DNA of 8,743 nucleotides from Candidatus Dojkabacteria bacterium. Lineage in GTDB: Bacteria > Patescibacteriota > Dojkabacteria > SC72 > JAHDCA01. Location: assembly GCA_020630115.1 (NCBI GenBank), contig JAHDCA010000037.1, positions 1 to 8,743 on the forward strand. Direction: 5' to 3'. Shown piece after piece: positions 1 to 6,771 of this stretch. Each line of letters begins with the position of its first letter. Positions within the stretch are counted from its first letter, which is position 1. Made by a program: the position numbers and the translations under genes. A model generated the notes under the pieces. That model saw only the letters and a list, made by a program, of their open reading frames with translations, ran no database searches and was not told the origin of the DNA.

Positions 1-873
1 AATTAGAGCTACTAATACCCCAACATAACTTGTGAAGCTTGCCATTAAGATTACGGACAAGTATAAGCATATTACCACCAAGATATTTGCTTCAAACTTT
101 TTAGCGAAAATATTTCCAATCACACTACCCAGTATTAAGACAGCATAGTACCCACCAATGTATTCATAAGGCAACTCAGCTAGCTCATACCATGTATTAC
201 CTGCGTATTTTGCCATAAACATAAAAGCCGAAGTAAACCCAGCCATCAAGACTAGTTTCATAATTAATTTTTGATCTTTAAGGTAATTAATAGCAAGACC
301 ATAAGAAATATCCTCACTTTCATTTTCAGTCCCGCCCTTCGTCTTAAGAGGATCGACAGTTAGATAAATAAAAATGATCGATAACAATCTAAAAACTAAA
401 GTTACAACGAAAGGAAGTCTCACATCTATTGTAAAAAGAATTCCACCTAAAAGACCAAATAGCAATCCACAAATGAACTGAATATTCGAGCGAGTTGCAA
501 GATCACTTTTCCTATCTTTAGAGATCGAGTCAAGCAAGGCTACGTCACTACCTGATACAAAAGTATGCCCGACAGTCTGCAATGAGAATAAAACAAGAAA
601 TATATTCAAATCAGTATTGATAATTATCAAAAAGTTAATAAGTACTTGAATAACCATTCCTGTGATTATAGATACCCTATGACCATACTTATCTCCTACA
701 TAGCCTGTAGGGATTTCGCAGACTACAGCCACGATTTTAAAAAGCAAAACAGCGTTAATGGACTCAGCTAGAGAGGCACCACTAAAAATTATAAATGGAA
801 TCAGAATTGGAAATACAAGATTAGCAGCATGAAAAAATGTATAAGTAAAAAAATTTCTAAGATTTTTATCCAT
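1..873 (-). CDS. MFS transporter, C-terminus beyond window edge
   Basis: Major facilitator superfamily permease; 291 codons are present and the frame is still open at base 1, so the C-terminal part is missing. I translated it directly. It opens MDKNLRNFFTYTFFHAANLV and is strongly hydrophobic, with segments near residues 12-31, 42-58, 68-87, 90-108, 133-150, 153-172, 205-222, 240-257 and 264-282. The MFS motif A loop is clear after the second segment (EIPTGYVGDKYGHR, residues 53-66). A charged cytoplasmic loop near residues 174-203 (KTKGGTENESED) fits the usual linker between the two six-helix halves. The ATG overlaps the stop of the upstream HAD gene by 8 bases (ATGGATAA), suggesting translational coupling. 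The substrate cannot be read from the sequence. The family call is solid; drug or metabolite export is only a guess. Confidence 0.85.
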   Translation of the reverse strand, partial: MDKNLRNFFTYTFFHAANLVFPILIPFIIFSGASLAESINAVLLFKIVAVVCEIPTGYVGDKYGHRVSIITGMVIQVLINFLIIINTDLNIFLVLFSLQTVGHTFVSGSDVALLDSISKDRKSDLATRSNIQFICGLLFGLLGGILFTIDVRLPFVVTLVFRLLSIIFIYLTVDPLKTKGGTENESEDISYGLAINYLKDQKLIMKLVLMAGFTSAFMFMAKYAGNTWYELAELPYEYIGGYYAVLILGSVIGNIFAKKFEANILVVICLYLSVILMASFTSYVGVLVALI

Positions 874-1549
874 CGCCCTTTTGTGTAATTAATTTATTTA
901 ACTTCTCGATCAACTCAACATGACCCAACTCCACCTCTCCACCTTTCCAATTTATCAAAAATCCTCGATCACAAACTTTCATAAACTCCAAGTCGGTCTC
1001 CGAATCACCAACACCAACAACCTTACCCCAATCACTCTTAATACTCTCAACAAACTTCCTCTTTGCTTTACCGTTATAGAATTTCTTTACGTCCCAGCTT
1101 TCTAGGTCAAACAAAGAACATTCGTACCACTTTACCCCAAGAATTTCAGACAATCGACTTACAGTTAACTCGTTGCTACCGCTAAGTATCATTACTTCAT
1201 TTCCGGACTTCTTAATATCCTCAATAACATCCTTAGCACCCTGTATTAGTTTCGATTCAAAATCGTACTCATCCAATATCGCTCCATACTCTTGCAGATC
1301 CATCCTTTTATACAACTGAACTATAGCAGAAGTTCCTAACTCTGCTGCCCGATCATAGCTTATCAAGCCAATCTTAAAAGCTAATTGGACTAAAGATATA
1401 TATGAAGTTCCAACAATCAATACAAACCAAGAGTGTTTTTTAAAATAAGTTCGCAAACCAGCGACAGAACTATACCCTTCATAGAGAGTATTATCGAGAT
1501 CAAAAATGTATAGAGTCCTAGAAGAATTTTTCATCCATTGATTATACAC
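866..1549 (-). CDS. HAD-superfamily phosphatase (subclass IB-like)
   Basis: Haloacid dehalogenase-type hydrolase of 227 residues, probably a cytoplasmic phosphatase. All motifs are visible: motif I FDLDNT at residues 16-21 (nucleophile Asp17, acid/base Asp19), motif II ILSGSN at 121-126 (Ser123), a Lys-rich motif III near 161-165, and motif IV GDSETD at 181-186 (Asp182, Asp186). A helical cap sits between motifs I and II (about residues 25-110), as in the SerB-like IB group, and includes a hydrophobic stretch at 42-60. The GTG start at 1549 lies only 2 bases after the stop of the M23 gene. An in-frame ATG at 1534 (residue 6) is an equally good start because no ribosome-binding site favours either. 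The gene is in an operon with the peptidase before it and the MFS transporter after it. The substrate is unknown; SerB itself is not claimed. Confidence 0.85.
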   Translation of the reverse strand: MYNQWMKNSSRTLYIFDLDNTLYEGYSSVAGLRTYFKKHSWFVLIVGTSYISLVQLAFKIGLISYDRAAELGTSAIVQLYKRMDLQEYGAILDEYDFESKLIQGAKDVIEDIKKSGNEVMILSGSNELTVSRLSEILGVKWYECSLFDLESWDVKKFYNGKAKRKFVESIKSDWGKVVGVGDSETDLEFMKVCDRGFLINWKGGEVELGHVELIEKLNKLITQKGDG

Positions 1550-1551
1550 TT

Positions 1552-2991
1552 TTAGAACATGTATGCTCGAGGATTATACCGTCCAGTAAAGTTAGAACCT
1601 GCAGGGTCTAACTCAAAATGAACGTGAGGACCTGTTGAGTTACCTGTTGAGCCCATCTGCCCGATAACCTGACCAGCAGCAACCTGCTGCCCTGAGCTAA
1701 CATAGATATTTTTAAGGTGAGAGTAAGACGTCTGGAAACCATTCCCATGGTTAACGACAATAGTCCAAGCAAGCCCCGAACCTCCGTAAGTATTACCTAA
1801 TGCTCCACACCAAGACTGACAACCAGCAAAAGTAACAGTCCCAGAGGCACTAGCTACGATGTTTGGTAAAGCTGGAGAAGCGATATCGATACCATTATGC
1901 CAACCACTATACCCGTTAGTAAGAACACCAGCACCACCTTGAACTGGCCATTGTAAGAACCTTCCCGAACTTGGATTACTCACAGTAACATTAGTTGTTG
2001 TAGCTGGAGGGGGCGGTGGAGGAGTTGGAGCAACAACACGACTCACTCCCAGACTTGTAGCTGGAGGAGGTGCAACTGCTACGACCTCTGGCTCAGGTAA
2101 CTGAGGTCTCTCACTCTCTGGTAAAACACCATCAGGCAAGAAGATCTCCTCACCAACACTATCAAGCTCCTCGTCTTCACGTTTCTCAATAAAGTTTATG
2201 GTAGAAATATTCTGCGCGTTTGATTCGTATTTCTTAGCAATTGAAGCAAGAGTATCACCACTTTTTACTTCATAAAGAATTCCATCTCCAGGAGGGATAA
2301 CCAGTTCATCACCAGGTTTAATCGAACTCTCATCAGCGATTCCATTAGCCCATTTCAGAGTATCCAATGACCTCCCCTTATCAACTGCAATCTGACTCAA
2401 AGTCTCACCTGCTTTAACGATATAAGTCTCACTGGCCAAAGTTAAATTACCAACTGCAAAATCAATTTCAGTTACCGTACTACCAAGAACAACTTTATCA
2501 GCGATTAACTCGGCTCGATTGAATTCACCTGCTTGAACTTGTTCAGTCAATATCTCACCTCGATAACTATTAGATACTAACAAACTAATCACCAATACAA
2601 GTATCAACCCCTGTAATGCAAACCTAAACCCATACCCTCTACCCCAAAATAACTTACTAATTGTCTTCCGCTTTATAAAATCAACCTGTATCCCAATTAC
2701 CTCTATAAAAACACTTACCAATGTTGAAAAAACAACAACCCTCCTCCTGAGGTAATTAAACAGGTCAACAATGAAACCAAAAGGTGCAAACTTACTTCCA
2801 AATAAATTCGACTTTTTCTTTATTGAATTTTTAAATGAGAGATACTTAGTATAAAGAGGATTCTGGGGCTGGATATCCTCCAGGATACTACGCTGGGGAT
2901 CATCATCCTCGCTAAAGGAGTCAACTAAGTCTTTAAAATGAAACTTTCTAAATGTAGGTCTGCCCGAGGCAGGATTTTCGTTATTTGTCAT
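1552..2991 (-). CDS. Membrane-anchored LysM/M23 metallopeptidase
   Basis: Cell-wall hydrolase of 479 residues. Order of parts: a charged cytoplasmic N-terminus (1-80), a hydrophobic patch at 84-104, a clear membrane helix at about 124-141, two LysM peptidoglycan-binding domains (about 189-233 and 239-287, each opening with a Y-x-V-K-(A/S)-G-(E/D)-T-L signature), a Pro-rich linker (298-330), and a C-terminal M23 (LytM/lysostaphin-type) domain. The zinc and catalytic residues are all present: HNGID (His365, Asp369), YSHL (His425) and HVHFE (His456, His458), so it should be an active endopeptidase acting outside the membrane. Cys391 and Cys395 could form a disulphide. The ATG at 2991 lies a few bases after a TATAAT box, which supports this start. 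It is probably the first gene of an operon with the HAD phosphatase and MFS transporter. A role in cell separation or envelope remodelling is inferred. Confidence 0.93.
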   Translation of the reverse strand: MTNNENPASGRPTFRKFHFKDLVDSFSEDDDPQRSILEDIQPQNPLYTKYLSFKNSIKKKSNLFGSKFAPFGFIVDLFNYLRRRVVVFSTLVSVFIEVIGIQVDFIKRKTISKLFWGRGYGFRFALQGLILVLVISLLVSNSYRGEILTEQVQAGEFNRAELIADKVVLGSTVTEIDFAVGNLTLASETYIVKAGETLSQIAVDKGRSLDTLKWANGIADESSIKPGDELVIPPGDGILYEVKSGDTLASIAKKYESNAQNISTINFIEKREDEELDSVGEEIFLPDGVLPESERPQLPEPEVVAVAPPPATSLGVSRVVAPTPPPPPPATTTNVTVSNPSSGRFLQWPVQGGAGVLTNGYSGWHNGIDIASPALPNIVASASGTVTFAGCQSWCGALGNTYGGSGLAWTIVVNHGNGFQTSYSHLKNIYVSSGQQVAAGQVIGQMGSTGNSTGPHVHFELDPAGSNFTGRYNPRAYMF

Positions 2992-3001
2992 AACTGCACT
3001 A

Positions 3002-3007
3002 ATTATA
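3002..3007 (-). promoter_or_regulatory. -10 box (TATAAT) of the M23 operon
   Basis: A perfect TATAAT ends 10 bases before the M23 ATG (3007 to 3002, minus strand). No good -35 hexamer is found at 16-18 bases; the best is a weak GGATTT. The start point would fall only about 4-6 bases before the ATG, giving an almost leaderless mRNA, and no Shine-Dalgarno is present. The consensus -10 and its position support it; the missing -35 lowers confidence. Confidence 0.5.
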
Positions 3008-3088
3008 CTACAGATTGCTGATTTAAATCCAAATCTAATTAAAATTTACGAAATCTTAACTTTTAACACTCGTACCTAAAGGTGAGAA

Positions 3089-4339
3089 CTAAGCCTCACT
3101 CAACTTCGCTAAGAATTCTTCATTATCTTTAGACTTCCTCATCCTATCGATAAGAACTTGAGTTGGATTATCATGGTCAGGAAGCATATCGAGCATCCTT
3201 CTTATCCTCCAAGAATGGTTAAGGACTTCTTTACCAAGAAGCAACTCTTCATTACGAGTACTTGATTTAGTAACATCGATCGCAGGGAAGATTCTCTTTC
3301 TCTGCAAGTATCTATCAAGGTGCAATTCTTGATTACCAGTACCCTTAAATTCTTCAAATACCAAGTCATCCATTCTACTACCAGTTTCAACAAGTGCAGT
3401 TGCGATGATTGTTAAACTACCGCCATTTTCAAAGTTTCTAGCCGCACCAAAGAATCTCTTAGGAGGGAACAATGCAGCAGGATCAAAACCACCCGAAAGA
3501 GTTCTACCCGAAGTTGGCATTGAGATATTGTAAGCCCGAGCAAGCCTAGTAATACTATCCATCAAGATAATCACATTATCACCCCACTCTGCCATACGCT
3601 TTGCCTTCTCTAGAGCCATCTCAGCGACTTTACAGTTGTGCGCAGGAAGCTCATCAAAGTTAGAAGCAAAAACCTCACCTTTAACATTTCGCTCCATATC
3701 GGTAACTTCCTCTGGTCTCTCACCAACAAGCACAACCATAAGCTTAGCGTCAGGATGATTAGTACTTATACCGTGTGCAATCTCTTTCATCAACCAAGTC
3801 TTACCAGTCTTTGGTGGTGCAACGACCATCCCTCTTTGACCAAAACCTATTGGTGCTAAAAGATCAATTAAACGAGTAGAAACAACTTCAGGAGTAGTCT
3901 CAAGCTTGATCTGCTCATTTGGGAAAATAGGTGTCATCTTCCTAAATTGCTTCCTCTTAACCGCTTCCGAAGCTGGATGACCACCAACTGTATCAACTCT
4001 TAAGAGTGAAAGATATTTTTCTTTATCTTTAGGAAGTCTAGCAGGACCTGCAACTTGATCACCTCTTCGAAGCCCGAATTTTTTAATCTGCGAACCTGAG
4101 ATATAAACATCATTTTCACTAGGAAGAACCCCATCAGTTCTAATGATACCGTGTGTATTATCCTTCATGATCTCAAGAAGACCCTCAATGAAGATGAACC
4201 CTTCTTTCTCAGACTGTTTTTTTAAAATTGCAATAATCAAATCCCTCTTTCTTAATTCGTTGAAATTCTCCATTTTCTCTTTTTTAGCGAGCACTCTTAA
4301 CTCACCTACGGTTTTCTTCTCTAATTCTTTTAATTGCAT
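3089..4339 (-). CDS. rho: Transcription termination factor Rho
   Basis: Hexameric RNA helicase that ends transcription at Rho-dependent sites. At 416 residues it matches the usual length (E. coli Rho is 419). The N-terminal Rho_N helical domain (about 1-42) is followed by the cold-shock-like RNA-binding domain (about 47-118), where the RNP1-equivalent reads HGIIR rather than the GFLR type of E. coli. The RecA-like motor follows: Walker A APPKTGKT (174-181), GERPEEV (207-212, catalytic Glu), Walker B VIILMD (256-261), SITRLARAYN, and the secondary RNA-binding Q/R-loop region with EFKGTGNQELHL (330-341). The start is the ATG that opens the conserved N-terminus; no Shine-Dalgarno is evident. The gene has its own consensus promoter at 4467-4439 and an approximately 90-base leader, common for genes under feedback. 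No intrinsic terminator is visible in the 97 bases before the M23 gene. Confidence 0.98.
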   Translation of the reverse strand: MQLKELEKKTVGELRVLAKKEKMENFNELRKRDLIIAILKKQSEKEGFIFIEGLLEIMKDNTHGIIRTDGVLPSENDVYISGSQIKKFGLRRGDQVAGPARLPKDKEKYLSLLRVDTVGGHPASEAVKRKQFRKMTPIFPNEQIKLETTPEVVSTRLIDLLAPIGFGQRGMVVAPPKTGKTWLMKEIAHGISTNHPDAKLMVVLVGERPEEVTDMERNVKGEVFASNFDELPAHNCKVAEMALEKAKRMAEWGDNVIILMDSITRLARAYNISMPTSGRTLSGGFDPAALFPPKRFFGAARNFENGGSLTIIATALVETGSRMDDLVFEEFKGTGNQELHLDRYLQRKRIFPAIDVTKSSTRNEELLLGKEVLNHSWRIRRMLDMLPDHDNPTQVLIDRMRKSKDNEEFLAKLSEA

Positions 4340-4438
4340 ATCTTTTTGGAAATATTAGTTATTTTGATCGTTCCTAGGATAAATATCTTAGAAATAATAA
4401 TCTTGTGAAATACTCAATCTTTTAATGACTGTTTATGT

Positions 4439-4467
4439 AGTATAGAAAACTTAAAAAAAAGTGTCAA
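4439..4467 (-). promoter_or_regulatory. Sigma-70-type promoter of rho
   Basis: TTGACA (4467-4462), a 17-base spacer rich in T, then TATACT (4444-4439): a near-perfect housekeeping promoter. Transcription would start near 4432, giving a leader of about 92 bases before the rho ATG. It sits 8 bases downstream of the T-run of the preceding terminator, so rho is insulated from the upstream RNA gene and transcribed separately. Confidence 0.8.
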
Positions 4468-4474
4468 TTGATTG

Positions 4475-4507
4475 AAAAAAGGGATCGGCACTGCCCCGAC
4501 CGACCCC
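4475..4507 (-). terminator. Intrinsic terminator of the small RNA gene
   Basis: Stem arm GGGGTCGGT (4507-4499) pairs over nine positions, with two G-U pairs, to GCCGATCCC (4489-4481). The loop is nine bases, and six T follow on the minus strand (4480-4475). Strong GC stem plus U-tract is the textbook form. It lies between the RNA promoter and the rho promoter. Confidence 0.88.
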
Positions 4508-4659
4508 AATCACTAGATTCATTATATAAATCCACTGATTAGTACCTATCAAGAGCAGTACAGGTTGTTAATGACTTGTCCGAGGGCCCAGTACGAAGGG
4601 ACTCTTCAACCAAACCCTGGGATAAACCATCAACTTATAGACAACTTATTTTTCAAGAA
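4475..4659 (-). ncRNA. Structured small RNA of unknown family, about 185 nt
   Basis: No ORF of note occupies this stretch, yet it is framed by a consensus promoter (4694-4666) and an intrinsic terminator (4507-4475), so it should give a discrete transcript of about 185 nt starting near 4659. Foldable parts, 5' to 3': an outer GGTTG/CAACC pairing (4611-4607 with 4567-4563) closes a hairpin built on GAG-CCC and GGG-CTC (4604-4582); then a long hairpin at 4542-4506, CTAATCA-G-TGGATT with AATCTA-G-TGATTGG, broken only by one G-G mismatch; then the terminator stem. The short motif GTAC occurs three times. I compared it by eye with 6S RNA, tmRNA, RNase P RNA and SRP RNA and saw none of their signature elements; its length is that of 6S RNA, but the ends do not pair. 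The existence of a transcript is well supported; its identity is open. Confidence 0.75.
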
Positions 4660-4665
4660 CATACT

Positions 4666-4694
4666 AATATACCCCATATAAGAAGCCGTGTCAA
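4666..4694 (-). promoter_or_regulatory. Sigma-70-type promoter of the small RNA
   Basis: TTGACA (4694-4689), a spacer of exactly 17 bases, then TATATT (4671-4666). The -35 is perfect and the -10 has one mismatch. Predicted start is near 4660-4659. There is no start codon with a worthwhile ORF downstream before the terminator, so it serves an RNA gene. Confidence 0.8.
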
Positions 4695-4772
4695 CCTTAT
4701 AGCAACTATTTACTTACACACATCGAGTTAAATGCCTCTGAGAGCGCACTTATGCTCTAAAAAAACTTAAGC

Positions 4773-4816
4773 TGTTACGAAATGTATATGTCGAAATGAT
4801 ATGTTACGGTATATGT
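4773..4816. repeat. Two-copy direct repeat in the HIT-to-RNA spacer
   Basis: The + strand carries TGTTACG...TATATGT twice: TGTTACG at 4773-4779 with TATATGT at 4785-4791, and TGTTACG at 4802-4808 with TATATGT at 4810-4816. Between them GAAATG plus ATATG is also repeated. The spacing within the copies differs (5 versus 1 base). It could be a protein-binding site upstream of the small RNA promoter, or simply low-complexity AT-rich DNA. Confidence 0.45.
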
Positions 4817-4822
4817 GGATAA
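4814..4822 (-). other. Single perfect DnaA-box sequence
   Basis: The minus strand reads TTATCCACA, the strict E. coli DnaA-box consensus, overlapping the second copy of the direct repeat. I saw no second clean box nearby and no dnaA or dnaN gene, so it is not evidence for an origin; a chance match is quite possible. Confidence 0.3.
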
Positions 4823-4830
4823 CTGCAGAC

Positions 4831-4860
4831 AGAAGAAAGGGCGTTCAGAATTGAACACCC
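4831..4860 (-). terminator. Intrinsic terminator after the HIT gene
   Basis: GGGTGTTCA (4860-4852) pairs with TGAACGCCC (4847-4839) across nine positions with one U-G pair and a four-base loop, followed by TTTCTTCT. It starts 13 bases after the HIT stop codon, so the HIT transcript ends here and the small RNA gene downstream is separate. Confidence 0.8.
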
Positions 4861-4873
4861 CTAAACAAGCAAA

Positions 4874-5335
4874 TTAATGAGTAGACCCACCAGCCACAAC
4901 ACCACTATCAACGGCACCACTACCGACAAATGAATCATCAAGCGTATACTTAGCCTGTGAGGCCTCTAAGATATCAGAATCGGTAGGCTTAACAAAATCA
5001 AAATCAAAAACCTCTGTAATAAACTGACCTTTCTTCGCAGGAACAAGATTAATATGGGGATGCGGCGTCTGATTACCTGAAATATACGAGTAAACCATCT
5101 CGACACCATCAATACCCCTATAATGACTTGCAATCCTATGCGAGAACTCCATCAACTCACCCGCCTCAACTTGAGGCATATCCCACACATAGACCAGATC
5201 CTTACGCTTGGGAATAACAACAGTTTGACCCTCAAACTTCGCAAAGATATCAAGAAATGCCAAATACCCCTCACTCTCTGCGACCTTATAACATGGCAAC
5301 TCACCATCAATTATTTTATGAAATACATTAGACAT
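4874..5335 (-). CDS. HIT-family nucleotide-binding protein
   Basis: Histidine-triad protein of 153 residues, in the family of nucleotide hydrolases and transferases that act on AMP-linked or dinucleotide substrates. The N-terminal signature F-H-K-I-I-D-G-E-L-P (5-14), the conserved AFLDIFAKFEGQTVVIPKR segment (26-44) and the triad region TPHPHINLVP (90-99) are visible. The triad reads H-x-H-x-N: His92 and the catalytic-position His94 are kept, but the third His is Asn96. After about residue 128 the chain ends in a Gly/Ser/Ala/Val-rich tail that looks disordered and is longer than in minimal HIT proteins. The gene is alone between radA and its own terminator. The ATG at 5335 fits the conserved N-terminus; no Shine-Dalgarno is seen. 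The exact substrate is unknown. Confidence 0.9.
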   Translation of the reverse strand: MSNVFHKIIDGELPCYKVAESEGYLAFLDIFAKFEGQTVVIPKRKDLVYVWDMPQVEAGELMEFSHRIASHYRGIDGVEMVYSYISGNQTPHPHINLVPAKKGQFITEVFDFDFVKPTDSDILEASQAKYTLDDSFVGSGAVDSGVVAGGSTH

Positions 5336-5364
5336 AAATCAACAACTTACAAATTATTCATTTT

Positions 5365-5373
5365 ATTCTATCA
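5365..5373 (-). promoter_or_regulatory. Possible extended -10 promoter of the HIT gene
   Basis: TGATAGAAT (5373-5365) is an extended -10 element (TG, one base, TAGAAT) about 30 bases before the HIT ATG, in the 98-base gap after radA. No matching -35 hexamer lies at 16-18 bases. I see no convincing terminator for radA in this gap either, so readthrough from radA is also possible. Confidence 0.35.
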
Positions 5374-5433
5374 CAACGAAATCACAGGCATTAACAACCA
5401 CGTCCTAAAAAGCCCTCCCTAGAAAAAACAAAC

Positions 5434-6771
5434 TTACACCTTCCCAACATACCTAACCCCAGTCACTACCTCATAGCCAAGCCTCTTCCCCTCCTTCTCA
5501 ACAAGATCTCTACCGACAGTCTTCCTGATCTCGCCAGTCAAACCGATCTCACCAACAAAGACTTTCTTGTTACTCACAGGATTATCTTTGACACTCGATT
5601 TAATTGCAGCCACCACCGCCAAGTCAACGGCAGGATCAGCGATATTTAAGCCACCAACCACATTTACAAAGACATCCTTATCACCCAAGAATACACCACC
5701 ACGCTTACTAAGAACTGCGCACAGCATCTCAAGTCGTGATTTCTTAATACCATTTGCAACTCTCCTCATTGGACCTGCACCACCATCCCTCTCAACACAT
5801 AAAGCTTGAACCTCGATAAAGACAACTCGACTCCCCTGAAGAGTCGCACTCACTACAGAACCAGATGCATTTCCATCACTTTGCAGGAAGACCTCACTTG
5901 GATTCGTAACTTCAACCATCCCACCACCAGTCATCTCAAAAACACCGATCTCATTTGTCGGACCGAAACGATTTTTCATACTTCGAAGTATCCTAAACGC
6001 ATTGAACTTCTCACCCTCCATATATAGTACGCAATCGACAAGATGCTCAAGAACCTTCGGTCCTGCAATCGAGCCTTCCTTATTGATCTGACCAACGATG
6101 AGTATTGCAGTGTTATTATCCTTTGCAGCTCGCATCAAAGTCTGCCCTGATATCCTTACCTGAGAGATACTTCCTGGATAACCCCTTGAACGAGGTGATT
6201 GCAGAGACTGAATCGAGTCAATCACAACCATATCATAACCTTCATTTTCAATCATTGAAGCAATAGCATCTGTGTCGATCTCTGTTGTAACCTCCAATTT
6301 AGAACTCTCGGTGATACCCACTAGACGGTCGTATCTATTCGCAAATTGAGCTGAGGACTCTTCACCTGAAACATAAAGCACCTTCTTGCCTTTAGATAAA
6401 AGATCTGACAGTTGCAAAAGAATTGTCGACTTACCGATCCCTGGTTCACCCGAAAGCAAGATCACCTCACCCTCAACTATTCCACCACCAAGTACACGAT
6501 CAAACTCACTAAAACCTGTACTTATCCTAGAATGGGAATCCACCTTTGCCTTAGCACCTTTTTTCTTCTTCGAGTTATAGAATTCGCTTATAACAAGCTT
6601 TTCAGCAGGCTTAGTCTGCAGAGAATTGTTATGTGACGCAGAAGATTTACTACTTTTAGTCGAGCTTTCTGTTTCAGCCAATTCTTCATAAGTACCCCAC
6701 TCGTTACACGAGCTACACTTACCTTCCCACATAAGGCTTTGTGCCCCACAGTTGTTACATTGATATTTCAT
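5434..6771 (-). CDS. radA: DNA repair protein RadA (Sms)
   Basis: RecA-like ATPase that acts in recombination, branch migration and processing of recombination intermediates. It has 445 residues, full length for the family. An N-terminal C4 zinc finger (Cys5, Cys8, Cys19, Cys22) is followed by a Ser-rich linker (about 35-55), then the RecA-like core with Walker A GEPGIGKST (108-116), Walker B MVVIDSIQ (181-188) and the RadA-specific KNRFG motif (266-270), and a C-terminal Lon-protease-like domain (about 300-445, with GGLNIADPAVDLAVVAA) that lacks protease activity in this family. Its ATG overlaps the PIN-gene stop as ATGA, so it is translationally coupled to the PIN gene. Transcription therefore probably comes from the toxin-antitoxin-type promoter at 7429-7401. 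It ends in TAA with no clear intrinsic terminator. Confidence 0.97.
   Translation of the reverse strand: MKYQCNNCGAQSLMWEGKCSSCNEWGTYEELAETESSTKSSKSSASHNNSLQTKPAEKLVISEFYNSKKKKGAKAKVDSHSRISTGFSEFDRVLGGGIVEGEVILLSGEPGIGKSTILLQLSDLLSKGKKVLYVSGEESSAQFANRYDRLVGITESSKLEVTTEIDTDAIASMIENEGYDMVVIDSIQSLQSPRSRGYPGSISQVRISGQTLMRAAKDNNTAILIVGQINKEGSIAGPKVLEHLVDCVLYMEGEKFNAFRILRSMKNRFGPTNEIGVFEMTGGGMVEVTNPSEVFLQSDGNASGSVVSATLQGSRVVFIEVQALCVERDGGAGPMRRVANGIKKSRLEMLCAVLSKRGGVFLGDKDVFVNVVGGLNIADPAVDLAVVAAIKSSVKDNPVSNKKVFVGEIGLTGEIRKTVGRDLVEKEGKRLGYEVVTGVRYVGKV

Noticed and set aside
1541..1546. TATAAT on the minus strand as a promoter for the HAD gene
   Set aside because: No -35 hexamer at a suitable distance, and the gene lies 2 bases after the peptidase stop, so co-transcription is simpler.
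4475..4660. Identity as 6S RNA, RNase P RNA, tmRNA or SRP RNA
   Set aside because: Length suits 6S, but the two ends do not pair into a long closing stem. No RNase P core (GAGGAAAGTCC-like), no tRNA-like acceptor end and no SRP GGAAG tip were found.
4744..4769. Terminator at the AGAGC/GCTCT hairpin
   Set aside because: The T-run lies before the hairpin on the minus strand, and on the + strand the hairpin is followed by A, so neither orientation has terminator form.
4340..4873. Replication origin
   Set aside because: Only one DnaA-box sequence and no dnaA or dnaN nearby; two promoters and two terminators explain the region better.
5123..6636. Plus-strand reading frames opposite radA, HIT and rho
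   Set aside because: They lack family features, are antisense to strongly conserved genes, and have no promoter or ribosome-binding signal.
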